33,813 nt of DNA. Origin: Bacilli bacterium (GTDB lineage Bacteria > Bacillota_I > Bacilli_A > RFN20 > CAG-826). The notes beneath the pieces were generated by a model. It did no database searches and had not been told where the DNA came from. It saw only the letters and a list, made by a program, of their open reading frames with translations. The position numbers and the translations under genes are program-made. Numbering within the stretch: the stretch's first letter is position 1; every line of letters starts with the position of its first letter. Below, one piece after another: positions 23,465 to 33,279 of this stretch. The stretch spans positions 1 to 33,813 of the forward strand of contig JAKSVI010000001.1 in the NCBI GenBank assembly GCA_024408095.1, written 5' to 3'.

Positions 23465-25666
23465 ATGAAAAAAGTATTCGAATTAGAATTCGAAGGAAAG
23501 AAATTCGTCGTTGAAGCTGGCGAGATTGCCAAGCAAGCCGATGGTGCAGTACTTGTTAGATTAAATGAAACTGTTGTTCTTTCCACCGCATGTGCCTCAG
23601 ATTTACCAAAGGAAGGAGATTTCTTCCCACTTACAGTAGGATATGAAGAAAAACAATATGCAGTTGGTAAAATCCCAGGTTCATTTTTAAGAAGAGAAGG
23701 TAGAGCCGGAGAACACGCTACTTTAACTGCTAGACTAATTGATAGACCAATTAGACCAATGTTCTCTGAAGGATTCCGTAATGAAGTCCAAATTGTTAAT
23801 ACTGTAATGTCAGTTGACTTAGATTGCACTCCAGAAATGACAGCTATGTTAGGTTCTTCATTAGCATTAGGCATTTCAGATATACCATTTGATGGTCCTA
23901 TTGCTGGTGTATATGTTGGACGTGTAGATGGCAAATTTATCATTAATCCAACTGTTGAAGAAAAAGCAAAATCTGATATAAATCTTGCTGTTGCTGGTAC
24001 AAAAGATGCCATCAACATGGTTGAAGCAGGTGCAGATCAAGTTTCTGAAGAAGATATGCTTGATGCCTTAATGTTCGGACATGAAGCTATTAAGAAATTA
24101 TGTCTCTGGCAAGAAAAAATAATTAAAGAAATTGGTAAAGAAAAACGTCATATTGATTTATATGTTTGTGATCCAGTTATTGAAAAAGATGTCACGGAAA
24201 GAGCGGAAGCTAGATTAGTAAAAGCTATCTCTATCTTTGATAAATTAGAAAGACAAGATGCAATAGATGCCATCGAAAAAGAAATTATTGATGACTATGA
24301 CACTCGTAAATACGAAGACGAAAAAACTCATCAAAAGTCTGTTTCAATGGTCAAAGAAACATTAGAAAAATTAGTCGCTAAAGAGGTAAGAAGATTAATC
24401 ACTGATGAAAAAATAAGACCAGATGGTCGTAAAGTTGATGAAATTCGTCCATTGGATGCTCAAGTTGACTTATTACCACGCACTCATGGTTCAGCAATGT
24501 TTACACGTGGACAAACTCAGGTTATTTCCGTTACAACATTAGGTGCTAAGAGTGATGAACAAATTATTGATAATTTGACAGATGAGGAAACACGTCACTG
24601 GATGCATCATTATAATTTCCCACCTTATTCAGTTGGTGAAGTTGGAAAAATGGGTTCACCAGGACGTAGAGAAATTGGTCACGGTGCTTTAGGAGAAAGA
24701 GCTTTAAGCTATGTTATTCCTAGCGCTGAAGAATTCCCATATACTATAAGAACCGTTGCAGAAGTTGTTGAATCAAATGGTTCATCATCACAAGCCTCTA
24801 TTTGTGCTTCATGTATGTCACTTATGGCTGCTGGGGTTCCTATTAAAGCTATGGTCAGTGGAATTGCAATGGGATTGATATCTTCTGGTCCATTAGATGG
24901 GAAACATCCATATACAATTTTGACTGATATTCAAGGTTTAGAAGATCACTTTGGTGATATGGACTTTAAAGTTGCTGGTACTGAAAAAGGTATCACTGCT
25001 TTACAAATGGATATCAAAATCAAAGGTGTTACTAAAGAAGTTTTACGCGAAGCTTTAGCTCAAGCTCATGATGCTCGTGCAAAAATACGTGAAGTTATGA
25101 AAACAGCTATTGCTGAACCTCGTAAAGATGTCGGAAAATACGCACCGAAAATGGACACATTCTTCATTGAAGAAGACAAAATTAGAGAAGTTATCGGTAC
25201 AGGCGGCAAAGTCATTAACGATATTATTGATAAATGCGATGATGTCAAAATCGATATCGAAGATAATGGCCAAGTCACTTTATACCACATGAATCGCGAT
25301 ACCATTAACAAAGCAAAACAGATGATTCTTGATATTGTAAAAGAAGCTAAAGTTGGCGAAGATTATGTTGGAGAAGTCGTTAGAGTAGAAGATTATGGTG
25401 CGTTTGTGCATTTATTTGGAAACGTTGATGGCTTATGCCATGTATCAAGATTAGGCTGGGGATACATCAATAAAGCAAGCGATGTTGTCAAAATTGGTGA
25501 CAAATTAAAAGTTAGAGTTGTTGAAATTGATGATCACGGCAAAGTTAAAGTATCTGCTAGAGAATTTATGGAAAAACCAGATAATTTTGAAGAACGTCCT
25601 TCAAGAGTGGAGCACACTGATCGTCCTGATCGTTCGATTAAGGGCCCGAGAAAGTTCCATAAATAA
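23465..25666 (+). CDS. pnp: Polyribonucleotide nucleotidyltransferase (PNPase)
   Basis: This 733-aa phosphorolytic 3'-5' exoribonuclease has two RNase PH domains (about 10-220 with [20 protein letters not shown] and FLRREGR; about 310-540 with [28 protein letters not shown] and [10 protein letters not shown]). A KH domain follows ([12 protein letters not shown], about 578-589), then an S1 domain ([20 protein letters not shown], from about 635). All are intact. ATG 23465 is chosen because it follows AGAGGA (23451-23456) and gives the usual N-terminus. ATG 23438 would add MLFKKRKKE and could be used if the mRNA is nearly leaderless. PNPase works with RNase J and RNase Y in mRNA turnover. A terminator follows. 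Confidence 0.97.
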   Translation: MKKVFELEFEGKKFVVEAGEIAKQADGAVLVRLNETVVLSTACASDLPKEGDFFPLTVGYEEKQYAVGKIPGSFLRREGRAGEHATLTARLIDRPIRPMFSEGFRNEVQIVNTVMSVDLDCTPEMTAMLGSSLALGISDIPFDGPIAGVYVGRVDGKFIINPTVEEKAKSDINLAVAGTKDAINMVEAGADQVSEEDMLDALMFGHEAIKKLCLWQEKIIKEIGKEKRHIDLYVCDPVIEKDVTERAEARLVKAISIFDKLERQDAIDAIEKEIIDDYDTRKYEDEKTHQKSVSMVKETLEKLVAKEVRRLITDEKIRPDGRKVDEIRPLDAQVDLLPRTHGSAMFTRGQTQVISVTTLGAKSDEQIIDNLTDEETRHWMHHYNFPPYSVGEVGKMGSPGRREIGHGALGERALSYVIPSAEEFPYTIRTVAEVVESNGSSSQASICASCMSLMAAGVPIKAMVSGIAMGLISSGPLDGKHPYTILTDIQGLEDHFGDMDFKVAGTEKGITALQMDIKIKGVTKEVLREALAQAHDARAKIREVMKTAIAEPRKDVGKYAPKMDTFFIEEDKIREVIGTGGKVINDIIDKCDDVKIDIEDNGQVTLYHMNRDTINKAKQMILDIVKEAKVGEDYVGEVVRVEDYGAFVHLFGNVDGLCHVSRLGWGYINKASDVVKIGDKLKVRVVEIDDHGKVKVSAREFMEKPDNFEERPSRVEHTDRPDRSIKGPRKFHK

Positions 25667-25684
25667 GTTTGATTTAATCATATA

Positions 25685-25710
25685 AAAGACCTTCTATTGA
25701 GGTCTTTTTT
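25685..25710 (+). terminator. Intrinsic terminator
   Basis: AAAGACCT (25685-25692) / AGGTCTTT (25700-25707), loop TCTATTG, then T-run to 25710. It ends pnp. Confidence 0.9.
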
Positions 25711-25711
25711 A

Positions 25712-25740
25712 TTGTGTATAATAAAATATAATTTTATAAT
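25712..25740 (+). promoter_or_regulatory. Promoter of the FAD/Fe-S redox operon
   Basis: TTGTGT (25712-25717), a 17-nt spacer and TATAAT (25735-25740). Two further TATAAT boxes lie at 25717-25722 and 25727-25732. Three -10 boxes in 24 nt suggest several start points. Confidence 0.5.
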
Positions 25741-25757
25741 TATGATAAGGGTTTTAT

Positions 25758-27200
25758 ATGTTTGATATATTAATTATAGGCGCTGGAATTACCGGATCAA
25801 TGCTCGCAAGAGATCTTTCTCGCTACAAATTAAAAGTTGCTGTAATAGACAAAGAAAATGATGTCGGCAATGTTACAAGCAGTGCAAATAGTGCAATTAT
25901 TCATAGCGGTTATGATCCTATACCAGGTTCATTAAAAGCAAAATTAAATGTTTTAGGAAATCCAATGTTTGACCAAATATGTGACGAATTGGATGTTAAA
26001 ATTCAACGTATTGGGTCATTGACTGTCGCACTAGAAGATGAGCAACTTCCTTTATTAAAAGAACTAGAATCAAGAAGTAAAGAAAATGGTGTCAATGTAA
26101 GATTAATTGATTCTATCGAACTTAAAAAAATAGAACCAAATATATCAAACGAAGCTAAAGGGGCTTTATTAGCAGAATCTGCTGGCATAATTGACCCATT
26201 TAATTTAGTTATTCATTTAATGGAAAACGCTGTCGATAATGGAGTCCAATTATTTTTGGACGAAGAAGTAATTTCTATATCAAATAAGAATGATGTTTTC
26301 TTTGTTAAAACAAATAAGCATGAATACCAATCAAAAATAGTAATCAACGCTGCAGGTTGCAACGCTGATAAAATTGCCAAAATGGTTGATGAAATTGATT
26401 GGAAAATGATTCCTAGAAAAGGTGAATATTTTGTATTCGATCATTTCTTACCTAAATTAGTAAATCATGTTATTTTTCCTTTACCAAGCATAAAAGGGAA
26501 AGGAATTTTGGTAGCACCGACTACAAGCGGTAATTTTCTAATGGGGCCAAGCAGTGAAGAAATATTGGATGCTAATGATGTTTCTACCGATTTACCAACT
26601 TTATCTAACATAAAAGAACAAGCTTGTGCTTTAGTGCCGATTGCTAAACAAAAATTTAATCAAATGATAAGAGTTTTTGCTGGCGTTAGGCCCACAACAA
26701 CCAGACATGATTTCATAATTGAATCCTCTAATAAATATAAGAATTTTATTAATGTCGCAGGTATAGAATCACCTGGTTTAGTTTCTTCTCCTGCTATTAG
26801 CAATTATGTAATCGATAATTTAATTAGTAAATTAATTGATTTAGAAATTAATCCATCTTTCAATCCGTTTATTAAGAAATATCATCATTTATCATCGATG
26901 AACGAAAAAGATAGAAACGACTTAATTAAAAAAGATCCGGATTTTGGCACGATTATTTGTAGTTGCGAAAAAGTTTCTCTTGGAGAAATTAAAGAAACTT
27001 TATCTAGAAGCGTTCCACCCCGAACAGTAAAAGGGGTTAAAAGACGCGTTCGAGCAGGTTTTGGCTTATGCCAAGGTGGATTCTGCTCACCTTCTGTCAC
27101 ATTGATTTTGGCTAAACATTATAATGTCTCTCCCTTAGAAATTAAATGGGACAAAGATGGATCAGAAATCTTACTGAATAAAGTTAAGGAGATTGAATAA
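25758..27200 (+). CDS. FAD-dependent oxidoreductase with BFD-like [2Fe-2S] domain (GlpA-like)
   Basis: This 480-aa protein has an N-terminal FAD-binding Rossmann motif IIGAGITGSMLARDLSRY (residues 5-22) and a DAO-type substrate domain of the glycerol-3-phosphate dehydrogenase/L-2-hydroxyglutarate oxidase group (SSANSAIIHSGYDP near 40-53; FAGVRPTT near 311). The C-terminal BFD-like domain (about 395-460) has Cys401, Cys403, Cys438 and Cys443 in CSC and CQGGFC, likely ligands of a [2Fe-2S] cluster. With the next two genes it forms the triad often annotated as an anaerobic glycerol-3-phosphate dehydrogenase complex in Firmicutes. The substrate is not proven. AAGGG precedes ATG, and the next gene starts 2 nt after the stop. 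Confidence 0.88.
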   Translation: MFDILIIGAGITGSMLARDLSRYKLKVAVIDKENDVGNVTSSANSAIIHSGYDPIPGSLKAKLNVLGNPMFDQICDELDVKIQRIGSLTVALEDEQLPLLKELESRSKENGVNVRLIDSIELKKIEPNISNEAKGALLAESAGIIDPFNLVIHLMENAVDNGVQLFLDEEVISISNKNDVFFVKTNKHEYQSKIVINAAGCNADKIAKMVDEIDWKMIPRKGEYFVFDHFLPKLVNHVIFPLPSIKGKGILVAPTTSGNFLMGPSSEEILDANDVSTDLPTLSNIKEQACALVPIAKQKFNQMIRVFAGVRPTTTRHDFIIESSNKYKNFINVAGIESPGLVSSPAISNYVIDNLISKLIDLEINPSFNPFIKKYHHLSSMNEKDRNDLIKKDPDFGTIICSCEKVSLGEIKETLSRSVPPRTVKGVKRRVRAGFGLCQGGFCSPSVTLILAKHYNVSPLEIKWDKDGSEILLNKVKEIE

Positions 27201-27202
27201 GT

Positions 27203-28453
27203 ATGACTGATGTTGATCTTCTTATAATTGGTGGTGGCAGCGCTGGTATGGCAGCAGCTATTGAAGCTTTTAATCATGGTGTTAAAAACATTTTAATAGT
27301 TGAAAAAGACAAACAACTTGGTGGAATTTTAAATCAGTGTATCCACAATGGGTTTGGTCTAACAGAATTTAAAGAAGAATTAACTGGACCTGAATATTTA
27401 TCTAGATTTGAAAATCAGGTAGAAACATTAGGTATTAAATATTTACTAAATACACTCGTATTAGATGTTTCTAAAGAAAAAGTCGTGACTTTATCAAATA
27501 AAAGTGGAATTACTTTATTAAAAGCACGCGCAATAATTTTCGCTGTTGGTTGTTATGAAAGAAATGCTGGAGCTATCCAACTACCTGGTGATAGACCGAG
27601 CGGTATTATAACTGCTGGAACTGCTCAAAAATATTTAAATATCCATGGTTATCTTGCAGGCAAAAAAATCGTTATTTTAGGCAGTGGAGATATTGGGCTT
27701 ATTATGGCCAGAAGAATGACGTTAGAAGGCGCAAAGGTTTTGTGTGTTAGTGAAATTATGCCATATTCTAATGGTTTAAATAGAAACATCGCTCAATGTT
27801 TAAATGATTACAATATACCTTTATATTTGTCTCATACCGTAAGCAAGGTTATTGGCAAAAGTAGGGTAGAAAAAGTTATATTGTCAAAAGTTGATGAAAA
27901 TCGTAATATTATACCTAACACTGAAATGGAATTTGATTGTGACACACTTATACTTTCGGTTGGCCTTGTTCCATATAATTCTCTTTTAGAAAATATGGGA
28001 TGTTTAATGTCATCAACAAAAGGCCCGTGCGTAAATGAAAACATGATGACAAATATACCAGGTGTTTTTGCTTGTGGGAATTGTTTGCATGTTCATGATG
28101 TAGTTGACTTTGTTACTGATGAAGGTAGAAACGCTGGAATTGGCGCAAGCAAATTTTTATTAGAAACATTTAATGAGACAAATTCATTAAAAATATCTCC
28201 AAAAAATGGAATTTCTTATGTAATCCCTCAATATTTAGACAAAAATTGTAATGAAAAGGTTACATTTAAATTTCGTGTTAGGCAGCCAATTAAAAATGCT
28301 TATGTTGTAATAAAATCTGGCGATAAAGAGATATTGAAAATCTTTAAACCAGTTCTCATTCCAAGCGAGATGGTTATGATAAAAGTTGATGCCGAAAAAT
28401 TAAATGATCTGACTGAAGATATTTTGATTACATTGGAGGGAAAAGATGAATAA
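27203..28453 (+). CDS. FAD/NAD-dependent oxidoreductase, second subunit of the redox triad
   Basis: This 416-aa pyridine-nucleotide-disulphide-oxidoreductase-fold protein has an N-terminal FAD motif IIGGGSAGMAAAIEA (about 8-22), then GGILNQCIHNGFG (about 41-53). A central NAD-binding Rossmann is at IVILGSGDIGLIMARR (about 154-169), and the second FAD motif is NIPGVFACGNC (about 285-295). The last 90 residues form an extra beta-rich domain (from about 330). The CxxC redox pair of thioredoxin-reductase relatives is absent. It probably passes electrons between the GlpA-like subunit and NAD or another carrier. AAGGAG lies at 27187-27192 within the end of the upstream gene. It overlaps the next gene by 8 nt. 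Confidence 0.88.
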   Translation: MTDVDLLIIGGGSAGMAAAIEAFNHGVKNILIVEKDKQLGGILNQCIHNGFGLTEFKEELTGPEYLSRFENQVETLGIKYLLNTLVLDVSKEKVVTLSNKSGITLLKARAIIFAVGCYERNAGAIQLPGDRPSGIITAGTAQKYLNIHGYLAGKKIVILGSGDIGLIMARRMTLEGAKVLCVSEIMPYSNGLNRNIAQCLNDYNIPLYLSHTVSKVIGKSRVEKVILSKVDENRNIIPNTEMEFDCDTLILSVGLVPYNSLLENMGCLMSSTKGPCVNENMMTNIPGVFACGNCLHVHDVVDFVTDEGRNAGIGASKFLLETFNETNSLKISPKNGISYVIPQYLDKNCNEKVTFKFRVRQPIKNAYVVIKSGDKEILKIFKPVLIPSEMVMIKVDAEKLNDLTEDILITLEGKDE

Positions 28454-28790
28454 GGAATTTACATGTATTGTGTGTCCTCGTGGATGTCATTTAATTATTG
28501 ATGATCAATTAAATGTAACAGGTAATTCTTGCCCTCGTGGAGCTCTTTACGCCAAGAGCGAAGTTACCCATCCTACACGTATGATTACATCATCTGTGAG
28601 GGTTAAAAATAGAGAAGACACTTTAGTATCAGTTAAGACGTCTATTCCTGTTCCAAAAGAACTGATTTTCACCATAATAAAAGAAATGGATAAAATATCT
28701 GTTGAAGCACCAACAAATATTGGTGATGTAATCATAAAAAATGTATTAAATACTGGCGCAGATATAGTAATTACAAAAAATATTAAATAA
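28446..28790 (+). CDS. DUF1667 four-cysteine protein, third member of the redox triad
   Basis: This 114-aa protein has Cys7, Cys10, Cys14 (CIVCPRGC) and Cys29 (NSCPRG), resembling the N-terminal cluster motif of molybdopterin oxidoreductases and typical of DUF1667. It probably binds an Fe-S cluster and acts as a small electron-transfer subunit with the two flavoproteins. The rest (about 45-114) has a TRMITSSVRV segment conserved in the family. ATG overlaps the previous gene by 8 nt, with GGAGGGA just upstream. No clear terminator follows in the AT-rich gap to 28863. Confidence 0.85.
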   Translation: MNKEFTCIVCPRGCHLIIDDQLNVTGNSCPRGALYAKSEVTHPTRMITSSVRVKNREDTLVSVKTSIPVPKELIFTIIKEMDKISVEAPTNIGDVIIKNVLNTGADIVITKNIK

Positions 28791-28834
28791 TATATAAATA
28801 ATTTTAAATAAATGTTAAAATTAGAACAGATTTA

Positions 28835-28840
28835 TATAAT
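28835..28840 (+). promoter_or_regulatory. -10 box of the RNase J gene
   Basis: TATAAT at 28835-28840, about 13 nt upstream of a strong GGAGG (28854-28858). The -35 is weak (TGTTAA, 16 nt upstream). Confidence 0.45.
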
Positions 28841-28863
28841 CTTTCAATTTTTTGGAGGTTTTT

Positions 28864-30552
28864 ATGGCGGATCGTATTAATGTTATGGGCCTAGGCGGCT
28901 TAGATGAAAATGGTAGAGATTGCTACATTATAGAAATTAACGATGATATTTTTGTCGTTGATTGTGGCTTTGCTTTACCTGATAAAACAATTCCAGGTGT
29001 TGATGCCATGCTTCCAAACCTTAATTATTTAAAAGAAAATAAATCTAGAATAAGAGCTTATTTTATGACTCATGGTCACGATGAAAACATGGGTGCATTA
29101 CGTTTTATTTATTCAAGCGTTCCCGCTCCAATATATACAACTGAAGACACTATGCGCATCATCAAATATCAGACTATTATGAGCAAATTAAATGTTAACC
29201 TCAACTTTGTTGTAGTTAATCCAAATGATACATTGTTGATTTCTAATCACAAAATTGATCTGTTCCAAACTTGCCATAACTCAAGTAATTCTTTTGGCGT
29301 TGTTTTCCATACCGATCAAGGAAATATTGTTTATACAAGCGATTTTATTGTTGATTTTACATCTGGAGATAATGATTTTTATTTCAATGTTAAAAAGCTT
29401 GAAAAATTAGCAGAAGAAGAAACATTGCTTTTAATGAGTGAAAGTAAAGCTGCAAATAAAGATGGATATTGCGCTCCAAGACATCGCGTTACTAATAAAA
29501 TTAGTAAATTTTTCTTAGATGATAAAAGAGTATTTATATGCTGCTTCTGGCAAAATGTCTTCAGAATTAAAGAAATATTAAATCTTGTTAGTGTTTCTCA
29601 TAAAAAACTCTATTTTTACAATGAATATACAAGAAAAACTGTTGAGACTTTATTTCCAAAACTAAGTGAATTTGGGTTAAACATGAATGATGTTTTATCT
29701 AAAGAAGACTTGCTCAGAGTGAGAAAAGAAGATACTGTTGTTCTTTTATTGGGTAAAGGAAAAGATATTTACCAAGAAATTTCTTTATTATCTAAGGGTG
29801 AAAATGAAGACAAACGACTATCAATTTCTAAAGACGACATCTTTATAAACGTTGCATTAGCGACTCCAACATTAGAAGTTATTTCTACAAATAGTATGGA
29901 TAACTTATATCGCTCTGGTTGTCAAGTTGTATGGCTCAAAAACAAAGACACAATTTCGATGCATGCAAGACAAGATGACTTAAAATTCTTTTTGTCCTGT
30001 TTAAAACCTAAATATTACCTCCCAGTTAGAGGAAGTTTTACACAAATCATGGCAAATGCAAAATTAGCATTGTCAATGAATATAGGATTAAATCATAGCA
30101 ATGTTTTTGTTCTTGATAACGGGATGAGCGTTAGCTTTGATGAAAACAGACACGTAAAAATAAAAACTGCTGAACAAAATAATGTTGATACTTCGCCTAT
30201 AATTTTAGATGGAAGTGCTATCAGTAATGTTGCCTCTGACATCATTGAAGAAAGAAGTCGTTTGAGCATTGATGGAGTTGTAATTATTGCTTCAACAATA
30301 TCCAGAAGCAGTCGAACAATTATTGCTGGTCCTGATTGTCAAATGAGAGGGTTTGTTTTTGTCAAAGAAGCTGAACCTTTACTAAAAAGCGTGACTCAAA
30401 TTTACGTAGAGGAAGTTGAAGCGACATTGAAATCTGGCTCATTAAATTTTGAACAAACTGCATTAACTATTAAAGATAGATCTAAAAAATATATTAAAAG
30501 GGACAACGGGCGAGAACCTCTTGTTATTCCAATAATTATTCAAGCAGAATAG
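28864..30552 (+). CDS. rnjB: RNase J2-like protein with degenerate active site
   Basis: This 562-aa protein has RNase J architecture: metallo-beta-lactamase, beta-CASP and C-terminal domains. Key residues deviate. The HxHxDH motif reads HGHDEN (His70, His72, Glu74, Asn75), losing the Asp and third His. His138 and Asp160 (YTSDF) remain. The PVHGE motif near 387 is PVRGS, replacing the last metal-binding His by Arg389. In Bacillus, RNase J2 also has a degenerate HxHxDH motif and acts as partner of RNase J1. The location just upstream of spoIIIE/ftsK matches B. subtilis rnjB. It probably has little nuclease activity and acts in a complex with a J1 paralogue not in this window. ATG 28864 follows GGAGG; TTG 28852 overlaps it and is rejected. 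The stop is TAG. Confidence 0.88.
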   Translation: MADRINVMGLGGLDENGRDCYIIEINDDIFVVDCGFALPDKTIPGVDAMLPNLNYLKENKSRIRAYFMTHGHDENMGALRFIYSSVPAPIYTTEDTMRIIKYQTIMSKLNVNLNFVVVNPNDTLLISNHKIDLFQTCHNSSNSFGVVFHTDQGNIVYTSDFIVDFTSGDNDFYFNVKKLEKLAEEETLLLMSESKAANKDGYCAPRHRVTNKISKFFLDDKRVFICCFWQNVFRIKEILNLVSVSHKKLYFYNEYTRKTVETLFPKLSEFGLNMNDVLSKEDLLRVRKEDTVVLLLGKGKDIYQEISLLSKGENEDKRLSISKDDIFINVALATPTLEVISTNSMDNLYRSGCQVVWLKNKDTISMHARQDDLKFFLSCLKPKYYLPVRGSFTQIMANAKLALSMNIGLNHSNVFVLDNGMSVSFDENRHVKIKTAEQNNVDTSPIILDGSAISNVASDIIEERSRLSIDGVVIIASTISRSSRTIIAGPDCQMRGFVFVKEAEPLLKSVTQIYVEEVEATLKSGSLNFEQTALTIKDRSKKYIKRDNGREPLVIPIIIQAE

Positions 30553-30557
30553 GTAAG

Positions 30558-30578
30558 AAGCACATTTGTGCTTTTTTT
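30558..30578 (+). terminator. Intrinsic terminator
   Basis: AAGCAC (30558-30563) / GTGCTT (30568-30573), loop ATTT, then seven T. It ends the RNase J transcript 44 nt before ftsK. Confidence 0.85.
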
Positions 30579-30609
30579 CTTTCTTATGGCGTAATTGCTT
30601 GCGTGCGTG

Positions 30610-30615
30610 TATAAT
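30610..30615 (+). promoter_or_regulatory. -10 box directly before ftsK ATG
   Basis: TATAAT (30610-30615) lies 6 nt before ATG 30622. No Shine-Dalgarno and no good -35 are visible. The distance predicts a leaderless ftsK mRNA. Confidence 0.55.
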
Positions 30616-30621
30616 GTAAAT

Positions 30622-33276
30622 ATGCAAGAAGAAAGAAAAAGATCGCATCATATTTCTGAAAGAGCAACGAAAGTAATAACGGGTATATTTTTAATTTTAT
30701 TATCTGCTGTTTTAGCATTAAATGTTGGTTACATTGCTAGAGTTTTATTTTTCCCATTATTATTTATTTTTGGAATGCCTGCCTATTTGATTCTTCTATA
30801 TTTTTTGGTCGATGGCTTTGCTTTAATAATTAAAGGAAAATCTCTTAAATTGAGAAATTGGTCTCAATACTTGGGAATTGCATTGTTTTTTATTGGAACA
30901 TCGATGCTTTCCTCATGCATTTGCTATTCGATAAATGGCTCATTCCCAGATATTTCAACATCGATAAATTTATTTTTCAAAGAAATTAGAATTGAATACT
31001 TAACGAATACATATCTCAATATTTTTACTGAATTACAATTTGGCGGTGGAATTATTGGAGCAACACTAGTTGGTTTAACCAATGGAATTCATATTATTTT
31101 TAGTTACACAATTGCTTCAATTGTTATTGCTCTTAGCATTGCTGCCTTTATTTTCAGTGAAATGTTCATCAGGCTTAAAAAGAATAAGTCAACAAATAAT
31201 ACATTTAATGAGAAGCCATTAGATTTAAATGACCTTGCGGCAGAAGAACCATCAATTCAAATAGTTCCGGAAGATACTATCCCAATTATTGAACGAGAAG
31301 AAGATATTTCTTTAGAAAATCCTTCTCAAACAGATATTAGTGAACCAATACTAGATACAGTTAAGGAAAATACACAATCGACAAATTCTTCAATGCTTTT
31401 TAATTCATCTAATTATGGAGAAAATGAAGAATTTAAAATTGCAAAACTTCCAAGCGCTATGAAGAAAAATTCTGAAGATTTAATTGAAACTGAAACTAGT
31501 AACAACAACGAACCTTCTGATACATATTTTTACGAGGAGCAAAATTCTTTTGAATTGCAAGATGAAACAGTCAACGAGTGTGAAGAGACTACCAATGTAG
31601 TTGAGGAAGAACCTATTTCCGAAGAGATTGTCGAACATCACGTAATTAATGAGTCTTTAGCTACAGCTCAGCCAGAATTTATTTCTCCAAAAAACGAAGA
31701 AATTAACGTAGAACCAGTGCAAAACTCTCCTATTTTAAACGAAATTTCAAAAGAAACTCCCAAAGTTAAGAAAAAAATTAAGTGGATTCCTCCATCTACT
31801 GATTTGTTAGTCACATACGAAACTTCACAAGAATTAGAGGCTAATCTTGCTGTTGCCAACGAAAGAAAAGAAGTTATCAATGCTTTCTTTAATGATTTCG
31901 CAATAGGCGCTGAATGTGTAGGGTTTACTATCGGTCCTAGTGTTACTAGATATGATGTTCAATATCAAAACAATGTGTCTAGCAAAAACGTTTCAAATCT
32001 AGTTCCAGACTTATCAAGAAGACTTAAGGGAGTCCCTGTAAGATTTGTTCAGGTTGTTTCTGGCTCTTATTATTCTGGATTTGAAATTCCAAACGCAAAA
32101 ATAACCACAGTTTCTTTTAAAGAAATTATTGAATCACTGCCCGATGTTAAAAAGAATCCTCTTTGTGTTGGTTTTGGTAAAGATATTTCTGGTGAAGTAA
32201 TTTCAGCTAACTTCAATGAATTTCCACATTTACTTGTTGCTGGTACAACTGGTAGTGGAAAATCAATATATATCCATTCGGTTATTGCAACATTAATTAT
32301 GAGGGTATCTCCCGATGATTTAAAAATAGTTTTGGTTGATCCAAAACAAGTTGAAATGACCAAATATAGAGATATGCCACACTTATTATGTCCAATCATC
32401 ACACAGGCAAGTCAGGCAAAGGTTATGCTCTCAAAATTAGTTGATGAGATGAATAATCGTTATTCATTATTTTATAATGCAGAAGGTTCAAGCAACATAG
32501 AGCAATACAATGAATGGGCACTTGAGAATGGAAAAGATAAGCTTCCGTATGTTGTTGTTGTTCTTGATGAATATGCTGATTTGGTTGATACATGCAAAGA
32601 GATTTCTCAGCCTGTAGTTTCCATCGCACAGAAAGCTCGTGCAGCCGGAATTCACTTGTTAATTTCTACACAACGTCCGAGCACAAATGTCATAACTGGT
32701 GTTATTAAAGGAAATTTGCCAACCCATGTTGCTCTTGTGACAGCTAGTTCTGTTGACAGCACAGTTATTTTAGGCGAAGGTGGTGCTGAAAAACTTTTAG
32801 GTAAAGGCGACATGTTAGTTCAATCACCATTAGTTAGCAGAAACGGACTAGTCCGTTTGCAAGGGTGCTACGTTCAAAATAAAGAACTTTTTAGAATTGT
32901 TGGTTATTTAAAAGAACATTATGAAACAAATTATGATGAAAATTATATGGATTTGGTTGATCATTCCAAAGATGAAGGTTCTAGAGCTGTTATGAATGGT
33001 CAATATGGAGCAATCGATGATGAAGAAGGACAATATCAAGCAATAAAGGAGTGGGTTATGACCCAACAATTTGCATCTATTAGTAAAATTCAGCGTAGTT
33101 GGCCAATTGGCTTTAACAAAGCTGGCAAGATTATGATTCGATTGCAAAGTGAAGGAATTGTCGCTGAAGTACCTGTCTCTGCTAGCAGAGGGTGCGAAGT
33201 TTTAGTGCATGCTCCTAGCTCAGAAACTGCAAACAGTCCAGTAACATCGAGTGAACAATCAGAATTACGAGATTAA
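30622..33276 (+). CDS. ftsK: DNA translocase FtsK/SpoIIIE
   Basis: This 884-aa protein has an N-terminal region with four or five membrane spans (about residues 14-190). An acidic, low-complexity linker covers about 190-390. The motor has Walker A GTTGSGKS at 541-548, Walker B VVVVLDEYADL near 645-655, and the STQRPSTNVITGVIKGN segment typical of the family. A C-terminal winged-helix gamma domain (about 800-870, ISKIQRSWPIGFNKAGKIM) reads polar DNA sequences. It pumps chromosomal DNA through the division septum. ATG 30622 is chosen; an upstream in-frame TTG at 30595 would place the -10 box inside the gene. The next gene starts 3 nt after the stop, suggesting co-transcription. Confidence 0.96.
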   Translation: MQEERKRSHHISERATKVITGIFLILLSAVLALNVGYIARVLFFPLLFIFGMPAYLILLYFLVDGFALIIKGKSLKLRNWSQYLGIALFFIGTSMLSSCICYSINGSFPDISTSINLFFKEIRIEYLTNTYLNIFTELQFGGGIIGATLVGLTNGIHIIFSYTIASIVIALSIAAFIFSEMFIRLKKNKSTNNTFNEKPLDLNDLAAEEPSIQIVPEDTIPIIEREEDISLENPSQTDISEPILDTVKENTQSTNSSMLFNSSNYGENEEFKIAKLPSAMKKNSEDLIETETSNNNEPSDTYFYEEQNSFELQDETVNECEETTNVVEEEPISEEIVEHHVINESLATAQPEFISPKNEEINVEPVQNSPILNEISKETPKVKKKIKWIPPSTDLLVTYETSQELEANLAVANERKEVINAFFNDFAIGAECVGFTIGPSVTRYDVQYQNNVSSKNVSNLVPDLSRRLKGVPVRFVQVVSGSYYSGFEIPNAKITTVSFKEIIESLPDVKKNPLCVGFGKDISGEVISANFNEFPHLLVAGTTGSGKSIYIHSVIATLIMRVSPDDLKIVLVDPKQVEMTKYRDMPHLLCPIITQASQAKVMLSKLVDEMNNRYSLFYNAEGSSNIEQYNEWALENGKDKLPYVVVVLDEYADLVDTCKEISQPVVSIAQKARAAGIHLLISTQRPSTNVITGVIKGNLPTHVALVTASSVDSTVILGEGGAEKLLGKGDMLVQSPLVSRNGLVRLQGCYVQNKELFRIVGYLKEHYETNYDENYMDLVDHSKDEGSRAVMNGQYGAIDDEEGQYQAIKEWVMTQQFASISKIQRSWPIGFNKAGKIMIRLQSEGIVAEVPVSASRGCEVLVHAPSSETANSPVTSSEQSELRD

Positions 33277-33279
33277 TCT

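Noticed and set aside
23320-24018. 232-codon open frame on the minus strand over the start of pnp
   Set aside because: It is antisense to a strongly conserved gene, has low-complexity composition rich in Ser/Thr/Pro, and no promoter or Shine-Dalgarno.
28791-28863. Search for a terminator after the DUF1667 gene
   Set aside because: Only A/T-rich sequence without a convincing stem; the redox operon may read into the RNase J gene.
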